This document shows, in pieces, positions 44,830 to 54,087 of a DNA stretch of 64,000 nucleotides. The notes under the pieces were generated by a model that saw only the letters and a list, made by a program, of their open reading frames with translations, ran no database searches and was not told the origin of the DNA. The DNA comes from Mucilaginibacter rubeus (GTDB taxonomy: Bacteria; Bacteroidota; Bacteroidia; Sphingobacteriales; Sphingobacteriaceae): NCBI RefSeq assembly GCF_014643835.1, contig NZ_BMKD01000006.1:199883-263882 (forward strand), in the 5' to 3' direction. Both the position numbers and the translations under genes were made by a program. The stretch's first letter is position 1, and every line of letters begins with the position of its first letter.

Positions 44830-45876
44830 ATGGATTTTTTAAAAGCGATATACGAGCATATTACTGGATTTTTCGGCCTCGGCGGATTGTATACCATCAT
44901 CAAATCGGGCGATTATGGCAAACTACTTACCTATGATGGTATTACGGCTTTGTTAGGCCCAATGCTACCTGTATTGCTGGTGTTTGAGATCATCAGGGGG
45001 GCGTTCTATAAAAAATTCAAGGTGATCAACTACAAGATTTCTTTTTGGACATATGTGCTAAATGCTTTTATAGGCAGCGTACTTTCCATTGCCATGGTAG
45101 GGTTTTGTATCGGCTTCTTTTCGAGGTTTGCCATTTTTAAAACAACGTTTACCTGGTACTGGTTTATTTACGGCTATATAGTATGGGAGTTTGCTCATTT
45201 TTGGTATCACTACCTTGCTCATAAAGTGAGAATCCTATGGTGCCTCCACTCAACCCATCATGCACCCGAAAGCATGAACCTTTCGGTTACTTTCGCCCAT
45301 TTTTTCCTTGAAGCGCCTTATGCAGATCTCATCCGCACCAGCATTTGTATTTTATTGGGTGTAAATCCGCCAATGCTGTTTGTGATCATGTTTGTGGATG
45401 GCTTTTGGGGATCAATGATCCATATCGGTGAAAACCTCATTGAAGATGGACGACTTGGCTTCCTGAACAGAATCTTACTTACGCCATCGCATCACAGGGT
45501 ACATCATGCGCGTAATCCATTATATATGGATACCAATTTCTGTAACCTGTTACCGATATGGGATAAAGTTTTCGGCACCTTCCAAAATGAAGACCGCAAG
45601 ATCCCTATTGAATATGGCATCAGTCGCCCCATGATTAAAAACAGCTTTTTGGATGCTTATTTTGGCGAGATCATAGCGCTGGCCAAAGATGTACGCAAGG
45701 CCCCTGGCATTAAAAACAAGTTTCTGTACATTGTAATGCCCCCTGGCTGGAGCCATATAGGCGATCATAAAATGACAACAGTGGTTAAAAAGGCCTATTT
45801 TGAATCGCTTGGGGAGAAGGAAAATAACCAGGAAAAAAAAGCTGTGAAGCAGGGCGAAAAAGAAGAAATGGTTTAA
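44830..45876 (+). CDS. sterol desaturase / fatty acid hydroxylase family membrane protein
   Basis: 348 residues with four or five membrane spans in the first 250. The eight-histidine di-iron motif set is present: HFWYHYLAHK, CLHSTHHAPE, and HHRVHHARNPLYMD later. The family oxidises lipids (hydroxylation or desaturation) at the membrane using oxygen and a di-iron centre. The C-terminus is Lys/Glu-rich. The substrate could be a hopanoid, a fatty acid or a sphingolipid; Bacteroidota of this family make sphingolipids, but that is only suggestive. It is monocistronic. Confidence 0.9.
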   Translation: MDFLKAIYEHITGFFGLGGLYTIIKSGDYGKLLTYDGITALLGPMLPVLLVFEIIRGAFYKKFKVINYKISFWTYVLNAFIGSVLSIAMVGFCIGFFSRFAIFKTTFTWYWFIYGYIVWEFAHFWYHYLAHKVRILWCLHSTHHAPESMNLSVTFAHFFLEAPYADLIRTSICILLGVNPPMLFVIMFVDGFWGSMIHIGENLIEDGRLGFLNRILLTPSHHRVHHARNPLYMDTNFCNLLPIWDKVFGTFQNEDRKIPIEYGISRPMIKNSFLDAYFGEIIALAKDVRKAPGIKNKFLYIVMPPGWSHIGDHKMTTVVKKAYFESLGEKENNQEKKAVKQGEKEEMV

Positions 45877-45979
45877 AAGTACTTTTAAAACCATGTCATT
45901 GCGAAGAAACGTGGCAACTAAACGAATGCACAGCCGTCATTCCTCCTACCTATGACAACTTAAAAAAGGGGGTGTCATA

Positions 45980-46037
45980 CTGAGCCTGTCGAAGTATGGC
46001 GGGCAGGCCTCTGCGCACGAGTCTTCGACAGGCTCAG
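45980..46037. repeat. 15-bp perfect inverted repeat (stem-loop)
   Basis: CTGAGCCTGTCGAAG (45980-45994) and CTTCGACAGGCTCAG (46023-46037) with a 28-base loop. It lies between the convergent desaturase and GlxA-type genes, so it may serve as terminator or belong to a dispersed intergenic repeat. Confidence 0.85.
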
Positions 46038-46127
46038 ACTGACAGGCCCTCTTTGTCATCTAACCTTCAGAGGCCTCCGGGTTTAAACACTCACAATGAC
46101 ATGTCTTTTATTTTAAATACTTCATCT

Positions 46128-47111
46128 TTAATTCTCCAGCACTGCCCTGCGGCAGTACTTACTCCTGTAGTCCTGCGGGGTTAAGCCTGTTATCCGTTTA
46201 AAGATCTTTCTGAATGTCTTTAAATCATTATACCCAACCTTATACATCAGCTCACTGATATTGAAATTGGTTTTCTCCAATCCTTTTTTTACCGATTCGA
46301 TCTTTACCTTTTGCAGGTATTCCATTGGTGTATTCTGCGTGGCGCTTTTAAACCGGCGAATGAAATTACGCTTGCTCATATTGGTTTGTCCGGCAATCTC
46401 CTCTACTGAAATAGGCAGATGATAATTATTTTCGATAAACAACTGCGAGCGCATAATTTCCTGATCTTCATGCTGATGCTGCCCTTCAAACACTTTAAAG
46501 TGCGCCTGGCTGGTACGGTCAATATCCAGCGAAAACATTTTGCTGGCCCAAATGCCGGTATCCCTGCCGCAATATTTTTCAATCAGGTACAGGATCAGGT
46601 TCATGCTTGAAAAAGCACCGCCACTGGTATAAGTCCCGTCTTTATCGGTGGTTACCATATCGGGTAAAATATTCACATCCGGATAGCGGCGTTTCATATC
46701 ATCAACAGCAACCCAATGTGTAGTACAGGGTTTGCCGTTAAGCACACCCGCTTCGGCCAAAAAATAACTGCCGAAACACAGGCTGGCCACTTCCGCGCCC
46801 TTATTGTACATGTTCCTTATAAAATCAATCAGGTTTTTGTTTTTACGCATCACCAAATCAGGCGGACCATAAAACGCCGGGGCTATTACCAGGTCGACAT
46901 CTTTGATCTCATCAATGGTTTTAAAACCGGTAAACTGGGCAGGGAAATAAAGCAGGTTATTATTTATTTTTTCACCTACAAGCATTACGCTAAAGGCCTC
47001 GGTTTTGCCGCTTTCTACCAAAAAACGGTTAGTATGTCTCACCATATCCAATACGCCCGATATGGTTGAAAGATTAATGTCTTCGTGAATAAGCAGCGCT
47101 ATTTCTTTCAT
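46128..47111 (-). CDS. GlxA-type AraC-family regulator with DJ-1/PfpI domain
   Basis: 327 residues. An N-terminal DJ-1/PfpI-like domain (about 1-190) carries the nucleophile-elbow region ASLCFGSYFLAEAG. A C-terminal AraC domain (about 225-322) has helix-turn-helix units SVEEIAGQTNMSKRNFIRRF and ISELMYKVGYNDLKTFRKIF. Related regulators sense small amines or metabolites through the DJ-1 domain. It is a single gene, separated by 128 bases from the ankyrin gene on the same strand. The target is unknown. Confidence 0.93.
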   Translation of the reverse strand: MKEIALLIHEDINLSTISGVLDMVRHTNRFLVESGKTEAFSVMLVGEKINNNLLYFPAQFTGFKTIDEIKDVDLVIAPAFYGPPDLVMRKNKNLIDFIRNMYNKGAEVASLCFGSYFLAEAGVLNGKPCTTHWVAVDDMKRRYPDVNILPDMVTTDKDGTYTSGGAFSSMNLILYLIEKYCGRDTGIWASKMFSLDIDRTSQAHFKVFEGQHQHEDQEIMRSQLFIENNYHLPISVEEIAGQTNMSKRNFIRRFKSATQNTPMEYLQKVKIESVKKGLEKTNFNISELMYKVGYNDLKTFRKIFKRITGLTPQDYRSKYCRRAVLEN

Positions 47112-47239
47112 TTGTTATAATTCAGGTTATTACAAATATATAAAAGCACCCGGCACAAAAACATGCGATAAGCCTTAAAAAACGCAGATCATTGATAAAA
47201 AGCTATCACTTAACCAATTTAAAATTAAGCGTTTAAACA

Positions 47240-47887
47240 TCAACTCAAGATTTCGGCTATCTCTTCAAAGCCCTTTTCGCGGGCGAGGTCGGCGGGGAGT
47301 TTGCCACCTTCCATGCGTATAAAAAGCTCGGCACCGTTTTCCAGCAACAGGATAATGAGTTCCAGGTTACCATTTTGCGCGGCCGAATGCAGCGGCGTAG
47401 CACCGGCCTGCTGTATCACATTTACCTTCGCACCGTTTTCAATGAGCATACGGGCAATCTCAGTATAATTACCTGCCGCCGCCGAATGAATTGGGAACAC
47501 GTTGAAACCATTATTTGATTGCAGGTTAACATTTGCGCCTTTGAGCACCAGGTAGCGCGCAACATCAAACTGTCCAAAATAACAGGCAAGCCCTAAAGCA
47601 GTAAAGCCATCTTCGGCGTAATCATCAAGAGTATTTGGGTTAGTAGTAACCAGGTGGGCAACCGTATCAAATTTGCCGGCCGCAGCCGCTTCAAATAAAC
47701 TGATATCGCTTACATAGTTTAACAGTAAATTGGTAACCTCCGGCTTTTTATAATAGCATGAAAGCATCAGCGGCGATACGTTAAGGCTTGTTTTCTTTAA
47801 AGCCAGCGCAGGGTCGCAGCCAAGCAGGGTATTGATACTATCTAAATCGGCGGATGCGATATATTCTTCCAGTCTTTCTATGCTCAT
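47240..47887 (-). CDS. ankyrin-repeat protein
   Basis: 215 residues made of about five ankyrin repeats. The clearest are DGFTALGLACYFGQFDVARYL, NGFNVFPIHSAAAGNYTEIAR and GATPLHSAAQNGNLELIILL, each with the TPLHxAAxxG-like turn. There is no signal peptide, so it is a cytoplasmic binding scaffold. The last repeat is cut by a polar C-terminal cap. The partner is unknown. It is divergent from ftsK with about 270 bases between. Confidence 0.92.
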   Translation of the reverse strand: MSIERLEEYIASADLDSINTLLGCDPALALKKTSLNVSPLMLSCYYKKPEVTNLLLNYVSDISLFEAAAAGKFDTVAHLVTTNPNTLDDYAEDGFTALGLACYFGQFDVARYLVLKGANVNLQSNNGFNVFPIHSAAAGNYTEIARMLIENGAKVNVIQQAGATPLHSAAQNGNLELIILLLENGAELFIRMEGGKLPADLAREKGFEEIAEILS

Positions 47888-48129
47888 TACTTAATTAAGT
47901 AAAGCGTTTACTATTAACGGCGTTGTTATATTCACTTTGTTAAATTTACGTTTATGTTACGGGTAAATGTTGTTTTTCAATTATACTAAAAAATTAAAAA
48001 TGTTGACAATAAGTTATATAATCTGTTAACTTTATATTCATTCGGCCTGTAATTTTTTGCGGGTTAACGAATCTTATATAAAATATTTACCGGGTGTAAC
48101 TGCAAAGTTCACATAGGTGAAATTTTACG

Positions 48130-48137
48130 TAAGTTTG
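48130..48137 (+). promoter_or_regulatory. -7 promoter element TAAGTTTG of ftsK
   Basis: Exact TAnnTTTG match, 24 bases before the ATG at 48162. It lies inside the longer reading frame that opens at 48117, which supports 48162 as the true start. Confidence 0.6.
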
Positions 48138-48161
48138 CACATAAACGATTGTTACATCAGG

Positions 48162-50774
48162 ATGCCGGCAAAAGGAAACCAGTTTAGATCAAATAATTTC
48201 AAGGGAGAAAATCAGCCTCGCCAAGGCGGCAAGGCCGAAAAGGAACGAGTGGCAGGCAGGAAATTACCTAAACTGCCCAGTTTTGACTTTGACTATGAAA
48301 ACGGCAAGGCTGTTAAAATAGCGGGTTTGTTTTCACTGCTATTATCCATTTTTTTCCTCATCGCTTTTACATCATACCTGTTTACCTGGCAGGAAGACCA
48401 GAGCTATATTTCTAAAACAAACGGTGGCTGGCATAACCTGTCGACGGGCACTACGGTTCATGAAATTGCCGACCTGAGCGACCCGACCATCAGGGCGCAA
48501 AACTGGCTGGGCAAGTTTGGCGCGTTATTATCCAATCAGTTTATTTATGAATGGTTTGGCGTAGCTTCATTCCTGTTTATTTTTGTATTTTTTGTTGTAG
48601 GGTACCGACTGCTGTTTAAAGCGAGGCTATTTTCTATCCGTAAAACACTTGCATATTCGTTATTCAGCATTGTCTTTATTTCTGTGGCGATAGCTTATTT
48701 TCATTCATTTGTGATTGATTATCCCCATTACCTTGAAGGCGGTTTCGGTTTTTGGACTAACCGCTTACTTGCGGCTCAGATAGGTGAAGCGGGTACCGGC
48801 GGATTGCTGGTGTTTTTGGCGCTTACCGTATTGGTAATAGCCTATAATATCGACTTTAAAATACCCCAGCGTAAAAACCGCCCGGTTGCAGCTATGAGTG
48901 TTGATGAGATAGCACCTGAACCTGTTGAACTGATTGATGATGAGCCGTCAATGCCGCTTGAATGGCCCCGGGGCAATAACAACATCCGCGAAACCCATGT
49001 AAGCAGCATCATGCCCGAGCCCATGGTACAGGAACCGCTTATACCTCCATCACCGCTTAGGCACCCTCCTATGGAGCAAATGCCCGGATATCATGAACCT
49101 GTGGTGTTGCGTCCTGAAAATACAATTAAACACGAACCCGAAGAGGAAGAAGAAATCCCGCTCACCATTGATACCAACAGGCCTCTGCCCGAATTAAGTG
49201 TTGAACAGGCTGATGAAGCCAAACAGGATGACCTGCTAAGCAAATTTGGTATATATGACCACAAGCTCGATCTGGCTTCATACAAACTTCCGCACCTGGA
49301 GTTATTAGAAAACCACGGCTCAAACAAGATTTCGGTTAATGCCGAAGAGCTGGAAGCCAATAAGAACAAAATTGTTGAAACACTGAACCACTATAATATC
49401 GAAATTGATAAGATCAAGGCAACCATTGGCCCAACGGTTACCTTATATGAGATCATCCCCGCGCCAGGTGTGAGGATCAGCAAGATCAAGAACCTTGAAG
49501 ATGATATTGCCTTAAGTTTAGCTGCACTGGGCATCCGTATCATCGCCCCTATGCCTGGCAAGGGGACTATCGGTATTGAAGTGCCTAATCAAAATCCTGA
49601 GATGGTTTCGATGCGCTCTATCCTATCGACCGAAAAATACCAGAATACCACGATGGACCTGCCTATCGCTTTAGGTAAAACCATATCTAACGAAGTATTT
49701 ATTGCCGATTTGGCCAAGATGCCACACTTACTGGTTGCCGGAGCCACCGGCCAGGGTAAATCGGTTGGTATTAACGCCATCCTGGTATCGCTGCTGTATA
49801 AAAAACACCCTGCCGAACTCAAATTTGTACTGGTTGACCCTAAAAAGGTGGAGCTTACGCTTTTCCGTAAGATAGAAAGGCACTTTTTGGCTAAACTGCC
49901 TGATGATGGCGATGCCATCATCACCGATACCAAAAAGGTGGTAAATACGCTCAATTCGCTTTGTATTGAAATGGACCAGCGTTATGACCTGCTGAAAGAC
50001 GCGCAGGTACGCAACCTGAAAGAGTACAACTCCAAATTTGTAAACCGTAAGATCAGCGACCCTGAAAAACACCGTTACCTGCCATTTATAGTTTTAGTAA
50101 TTGACGAGTTTGCCGATTTGATGATGACGGCCGGTAAAGAAGTGGAAATGCCGATTGCCCGTATTGCGCAGCTGGCCCGTGCGGTGGGGATCCATTTGGT
50201 TATTGCAACGCAGCGCCCTTCTGTTAACATCATTACCGGTACTATCAAAGCCAACTTCCCGTCAAGGCTGGCCTTCAGGGTACTTTCTAAGATCGATTCG
50301 CGCACCATTCTGGATGCCGGCGGCGCTGATCAGTTGATCGGTCGTGGGGATATGCTATTTTCAACAGGTAGCGACCTGATCCGTTTACAGTGTGCATTTG
50401 TGGATACGCCGGAGGTTGAAGCTATATCTGATTTTATCGGCAACCAGAAAGGCTATCCATCGGCCATGTACCTGCCCGAATATGTGGGAGAAGGTGAAGC
50501 CAGCAGCGGCGCCAAAGAATATGACCCTGACGACCGCGACCCGATGTTTGAAGAAGCTGCACGTTTAATTGTACTGCATCAGCAAGGCTCAACATCGCTT
50601 ATCCAACGCAAAATGAAACTGGGCTATAACCGCGCCGGCCGCATTATTGACCAGTTGGAAGCAGCCGGAATTGTAGGCCCGTTTGAAGGCAGCAAGGCCC
50701 GTGATGTACTCTATCCCGACGAATACAGCCTTGAGCGCTACCTCGAAACACTGCAAAAACCAATTAAAGATTAA
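48162..50774 (+). CDS. ftsK: FtsK/SpoIIIE DNA translocase
   Basis: 870 residues from the ATG at 48162. Four N-terminal membrane spans (about 55-240) are followed by an acidic, Pro-rich linker (about 255-375). The motor domain has Walker A GATGQGKSVG near 526 and Walker B VLVIDEFADLM near 643. The C-terminal winged-helix gamma domain (about 795-865; IQRKMKLGYNRAGRIIDQLEAAGIVG) reads DNA polarity sequences. It pumps chromosome termini through the closing septum and coordinates dimer resolution with XerCD. lolA follows 69 bases later, a pairing common in Bacteroidota. Confidence 0.97.
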   Translation: MPAKGNQFRSNNFKGENQPRQGGKAEKERVAGRKLPKLPSFDFDYENGKAVKIAGLFSLLLSIFFLIAFTSYLFTWQEDQSYISKTNGGWHNLSTGTTVHEIADLSDPTIRAQNWLGKFGALLSNQFIYEWFGVASFLFIFVFFVVGYRLLFKARLFSIRKTLAYSLFSIVFISVAIAYFHSFVIDYPHYLEGGFGFWTNRLLAAQIGEAGTGGLLVFLALTVLVIAYNIDFKIPQRKNRPVAAMSVDEIAPEPVELIDDEPSMPLEWPRGNNNIRETHVSSIMPEPMVQEPLIPPSPLRHPPMEQMPGYHEPVVLRPENTIKHEPEEEEEIPLTIDTNRPLPELSVEQADEAKQDDLLSKFGIYDHKLDLASYKLPHLELLENHGSNKISVNAEELEANKNKIVETLNHYNIEIDKIKATIGPTVTLYEIIPAPGVRISKIKNLEDDIALSLAALGIRIIAPMPGKGTIGIEVPNQNPEMVSMRSILSTEKYQNTTMDLPIALGKTISNEVFIADLAKMPHLLVAGATGQGKSVGINAILVSLLYKKHPAELKFVLVDPKKVELTLFRKIERHFLAKLPDDGDAIITDTKKVVNTLNSLCIEMDQRYDLLKDAQVRNLKEYNSKFVNRKISDPEKHRYLPFIVLVIDEFADLMMTAGKEVEMPIARIAQLARAVGIHLVIATQRPSVNIITGTIKANFPSRLAFRVLSKIDSRTILDAGGADQLIGRGDMLFSTGSDLIRLQCAFVDTPEVEAISDFIGNQKGYPSAMYLPEYVGEGEASSGAKEYDPDDRDPMFEEAARLIVLHQQGSTSLIQRKMKLGYNRAGRIIDQLEAAGIVGPFEGSKARDVLYPDEYSLERYLETLQKPIKD

Positions 50775-50843
50775 ACCAAGCAAAATTTAATTACTCTAAT
50801 CCAATAACTATTAATAACAATAGTTGTTGTTGAATAAAACTGA

Positions 50844-51521
50844 ATGAAAAAGATCATAGCATATACCATTTTAGCAATAAGTACATACAGCACCGCCTTT
50901 GCACAAAAAGACAGCCAGGCAAAAGCGATTTTAAACCAGGTAAGCCAAAAATACCGGTCGTACGATGTTATTAAAACCGATTTTACCTTTAGCCTGAATA
51001 ACCAACAGGCCAATATTAAAGAAACACAAACCGGCACCCTGATATCAAGGGCGAAAACCGGTAAATACCGCGTTACCCTTTACAGCGCAGCCGTGAAACC
51101 CGAAGTAGACAAAGAAATTTTGAGCGACGGCAAAAACCAGTGGACATACCTTAAAAAAGATAAAGAGGTACAGGTAAGCGATGCCGACAAAAGCGGCGAC
51201 GGACTAAATAACCCTGCCCAGATTTTTACGATGTATGAAAAAGGCTTTAAATACCTGTACACCGGCGAACAGAAGATAGCAGGCAAAGTTTATCAAAACA
51301 TAGAGCTTACACCCGAAGATGATAAAAAAGCCATCTTTAAAGTGAAGCTTACCATCGACAAAGTAAAAAAACAACTCTACAGTGCTTTATTGTTCGATAA
51401 AAACGGCAACAGGTATACTTATACCGTACGCACCTTTACCCCTAACGTACCTGCTCCTGACGCAACTTTTGCCTGGGATGCCAAAGGCCACCCGGGCGTT
51501 GAGGTTGTTGATTTAAGGTAA
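50844..51521 (+). CDS. lolA: LolA-like outer-membrane lipoprotein carrier
   Basis: 225 residues. The signal peptide (1-21, ending TAFAQK) is followed by the LolA/LolB-type half-barrel: YRSYDVIKTDFTFSLNN, the QTGTLISRAKTGKYRVTL strand pair, LSDGKNQWTYLKKDKEVQV, and the C-terminal strands. It would ferry lipoproteins across the periplasm from the Lol transporter; Bacteroidota are rich in lipoproteins. It lies downstream of ftsK in one operon closed by the terminator at 51561. Confidence 0.9.
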   Translation: MKKIIAYTILAISTYSTAFAQKDSQAKAILNQVSQKYRSYDVIKTDFTFSLNNQQANIKETQTGTLISRAKTGKYRVTLYSAAVKPEVDKEILSDGKNQWTYLKKDKEVQVSDADKSGDGLNNPAQIFTMYEKGFKYLYTGEQKIAGKVYQNIELTPEDDKKAIFKVKLTIDKVKKQLYSALLFDKNGNRYTYTVRTFTPNVPAPDATFAWDAKGHPGVEVVDLR

Positions 51522-51560
51522 CCTGTCTCAGATTTGAGACATAAGAATTGAGATATTTTG

Positions 51561-51590
51561 AAGCGGGGGATTTACCTTCCGCTTTTTTTA
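51561..51590 (+). terminator. terminator after ftsK-lolA
   Basis: AAGCGG (51561-51566) pairs with CCGCTT (51579-51584) around a 12-base loop, followed by a T-run, 40 bases after the lolA stop. Confidence 0.75.
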
Positions 51591-52070
51591 TTGGTTTTCG
51601 CCGCCGCTCGGCTCCAGCCCGGTGGCAACTATTCCGCGGCATCCCGCCGCCGAAGCTAAATAAATCAGACTCGACTTATGGCTGTTTGAAACCGGCGGTT
51701 AACCGGGGTTGCTGTTAAGGATTATTTCGCATCACGTTAAACTTACCTTCTCATTCAGAACAACATTTACCAACTCCGGTAGTATGTTGTACATCCACTA
51801 CAAACTACGTACAAAGGGGGTTAACAGGGTTAACACAATTTCAAAAATCACATTTTATACATCTGATAATCAAATATTTATAAAAACAAGGGGTTACACT
51901 AAAGGTCCCTTTACTGGTCGGAGTTTAGCGATAGTGTACCTTCATCCTAAAACAAGTTAAGCTTTCAGTTTAACACACAAAGTATCAAACTATTAATAAA
52001 TTATTTTGCCTTCGGAAGCAGACTGCTTCCATCATTTCTGGTCGAAGAACTATTTGCCGCGGTTATTATA
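51591..52070. other. gap without a confident gene; possible decayed coding remnant
   Basis: A short G+C-rich patch (51600-51655) is followed by AT-rich DNA. The 83-codon plus frame 51709-51960 faintly resembles the N-terminal arm domain of Bacteroidota tyrosine recombinases (KLTFSFRTTFTNSGSMLYIH, then YTSDNQIFIKTRGYTKG) but lacks any catalytic part and I do not call it a gene. Confidence 0.35.
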
Positions 52071-52610
52071 TTACAAACTTAACGCCTTAATCTTCATTAA
52101 AACAGCCTCTACCCTTTCCTCCACAGTAGTATCCCCTTCTATAACCAGCAAAGGAGTTGTGAGCTTATTCATCCAATTCTTGTGCGAATGCAGGCTTCGG
52201 CTGTTGGTGATAAGCTCATCATAGCCACGTGCCCAGTCAATAAATTCATTATAAAGCTTATTTCGCTCCCTGTCGGTATAGATAATATCTCCGTAACGTT
52301 CAAGCTCTCTTTGCTGTAAACGCCGAATCCTGATGGCTGGCGGGATATATAAAAATACAGACAGATCAAATCGCCAGTTATTGTTCCAGTTGATGACGGA
52401 CCCGCCAAGGATCCAGTTTTCATTACCAGCCATTTCACTGTTAATCATAGCATTTCGTTCTTCGGGCGGTCGCCGGTTAGTAAAAGGCGGATCGGAATGG
52501 AACCAGAAATAATGATCGCTGTCAAAATACGGGTAGCTAAGTTTATTGCTTAACGCTTTGCCTAAAGTGGTTACGCCCGAACCCGAAGCGCCGAAGATAT
52601 TGATGTGCAC
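52071..52610 (-). CDS. P-loop nucleoside-kinase-like protein with atypical Walker A
   Basis: 179 residues starting at GTG 52610. The fold is of the adenylate/shikimate-kinase type: N-terminal loop GASGSGVTTLG, then YFDSDHYFW and LGGSVINWN, and a later LYIPPAIRIRRLQQRE helix of the lid region. In the P-loop the lysine of GxxxxGK[ST] is Val. This same GVTT variant is, from memory, typical of a family of bacterial AAA-like small kinases, so it may be functional. Substrate unknown. It is 25 bases downstream of the deacetylase-like gene on the same strand. Confidence 0.78.
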   Translation of the reverse strand: MHINIFGASGSGVTTLGKALSNKLSYPYFDSDHYFWFHSDPPFTNRRPPEERNAMINSEMAGNENWILGGSVINWNNNWRFDLSVFLYIPPAIRIRRLQQRELERYGDIIYTDRERNKLYNEFIDWARGYDELITNSRSLHSHKNWMNKLTTPLLVIEGDTTVEERVEAVLMKIKALSL

Positions 52611-52635
52611 GAAACAATAGATTTAAGCCACAAAC

Positions 52636-53697
52636 TTACTCATTTCCCACCTTTACCCTACGCTCCATCACCTCTTTCCAGGTGGTTAAAATAAAGCCTT
52701 TTTGTTTAAGATAAGCTTTCAGGCGAGGATCGGTCATGGCCAGCAGGTCGCCTTTTCGTTTCTGGCCTTCGTTACAAATGTTTTTAAACTGAGGTGAGGG
52801 TTGTGTACAATGCATCAATACCATAGTTAATCCCGGCGAAAAACGGTCGAAGTTTTCGATATAGTGGTCTGTGTACCATTTTTGCAGTTCCTTATCAGTA
52901 GCCTTGTCAATATCGGGCATTACCCAGTCATAGCTTGAATTATCAAGATCGTCCAGTACCGGTAAACCTCCCTTCCAGGCTATTTCACCAAGTTCGCGTG
53001 CTTTTGCCAGTTCTGCGGGTTCGGCGATGATCATCCCGTCGATATATTTACCATCTTTTTTTAACTGTGCTATCGTAGCATTCTTTGCTTCCTCGCGGTA
53101 AAATAGATCCTCGCCTCCGGGCAACATTACCGGTATCTTTTTTTCGATGCCGAGGTTAATATATTTTTCGAGAAAAGCCGGCTTGGCAAATAAAGTACCC
53201 ATATGCGAGTCGAGATGGGTTGGTATAAAGCCCATGGTTAAGGCACGGTCAAGCTGGGCGCGGATCTCCTTATCAATCTCATCGGCAGTAGCATGGAAAT
53301 AAACGGCGACTACTCCGGGCCAGAAAGCGCCTTCTTTATCAATCAGCCCCTGAACTGTTGCCTTACCCGCAAGCGGCCCCCATCGGTAATTTTTCCATTC
53401 GGAAGTTAAGGTTAAGTGCAGCCCTGCATCAATTCCCGGGTGCTGATCCATATAATGCTTAAAATCTGGTACCCAGGGGCAGGGCATCATCACACTGGTT
53501 GAAGTGGCTACACCCTCACCAATGGCTTTCTCCACCCCTTCGTTCGATTCATGCGACATGCCGGCATCATCAACATGCAGGATAATTACACGTGCGTCTT
53601 TAGGCCAGCCAAGCTTTTCGGCATAGGTTTTGGTTTGCTGGGCATAAACAGCAATGCTAAAAACAATGCCTGTAACGGTAAGCAGTAAGTTCTTCAT
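52636..53697 (-). CDS. ChbG/YdjC-like carbohydrate deacetylase, secreted
   Basis: 353 residues from the ATG at 53697, chosen because it yields a signal peptide (MKNLLLTVTGIVFSIAVYAQ). The YdjC/ChbG fold shows VIILHVDDAGMSHESNEG with the metal-binding Asp pair, GLHLTLTSEW and PTHLDSHMGTLF for the metal His ligands, and GLTMVLMHCTQPS at the end. ChbG-type enzymes remove acetyl groups from N-acetylated disaccharides; HpnK relatives act on hopanoid sugars. Export to the periplasm here suggests action on imported glycans. The P-loop gene follows at 25 bases. Confidence 0.88.
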   Translation of the reverse strand: MKNLLLTVTGIVFSIAVYAQQTKTYAEKLGWPKDARVIILHVDDAGMSHESNEGVEKAIGEGVATSTSVMMPCPWVPDFKHYMDQHPGIDAGLHLTLTSEWKNYRWGPLAGKATVQGLIDKEGAFWPGVVAVYFHATADEIDKEIRAQLDRALTMGFIPTHLDSHMGTLFAKPAFLEKYINLGIEKKIPVMLPGGEDLFYREEAKNATIAQLKKDGKYIDGMIIAEPAELAKARELGEIAWKGGLPVLDDLDNSSYDWVMPDIDKATDKELQKWYTDHYIENFDRFSPGLTMVLMHCTQPSPQFKNICNEGQKRKGDLLAMTDPRLKAYLKQKGFILTTWKEVMERRVKVGNE

Positions 53698-53814
53698 CCG
53701 GATGGTTTTAGGGTATAACAGGTTAATAAAATTAGAAATTAAATTAGCAAATGTGACATGCAAATGCCAATTTAAGCCCGGCAAATACACCCATTTTTGC
53801 TACTTTTGAAATTA

Positions 53815-54087
53815 ATGCTACCCGCGACTAACCATACCCTCGAGAAATTGGAACTGCTGTTAAAAACGGCCGGTTACAAGGTGCGTTATGAAAAGGGTAA
53901 CTTCAAAACCGGCGCCTGCCTGTTGCTTAACAGTAAAATGATCGTTGTTAACCGTTTCTCTAACCTGGAAAGCAAGATCCTTGCCTTAACTGAATTATTA
54001 CGTGAACTTGAGGTAGATTACAAATTGCTCGATGATAAACAGATTGCATTTTTGCAGGATATTAAACAAACAAAACTGCAGCTGTGA
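53815..54087 (+). CDS. small protein of unknown function, coupled to MBL hydrolase
   Basis: 90 residues from the ATG at 53815. It is mixed alpha/beta (LEKLELLLKTAGYKVRYEKG, ACLLLNSKMIVVNRFSN, LLRELEVDYKLLDDK) and without signal peptide or membrane span; I recognise no family. The promoter-like TACTTTTG at 53801-53808 ends six bases before the ATG, so the transcript could be nearly leaderless. The stop overlaps the GTG start of the MBL gene (GTGA), so the two proteins are translationally coupled and may work together. Confidence 0.75.
   Translation: MLPATNHTLEKLELLLKTAGYKVRYEKGNFKTGACLLLNSKMIVVNRFSNLESKILALTELLRELEVDYKLLDDKQIAFLQDIKQTKLQL

Noticed and set aside
45980-46037. Inverted repeat as ends of an insertion sequence
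   Set aside because: Only a 28-base loop lies between the arms, there is no transposase, and no target duplication is evident.
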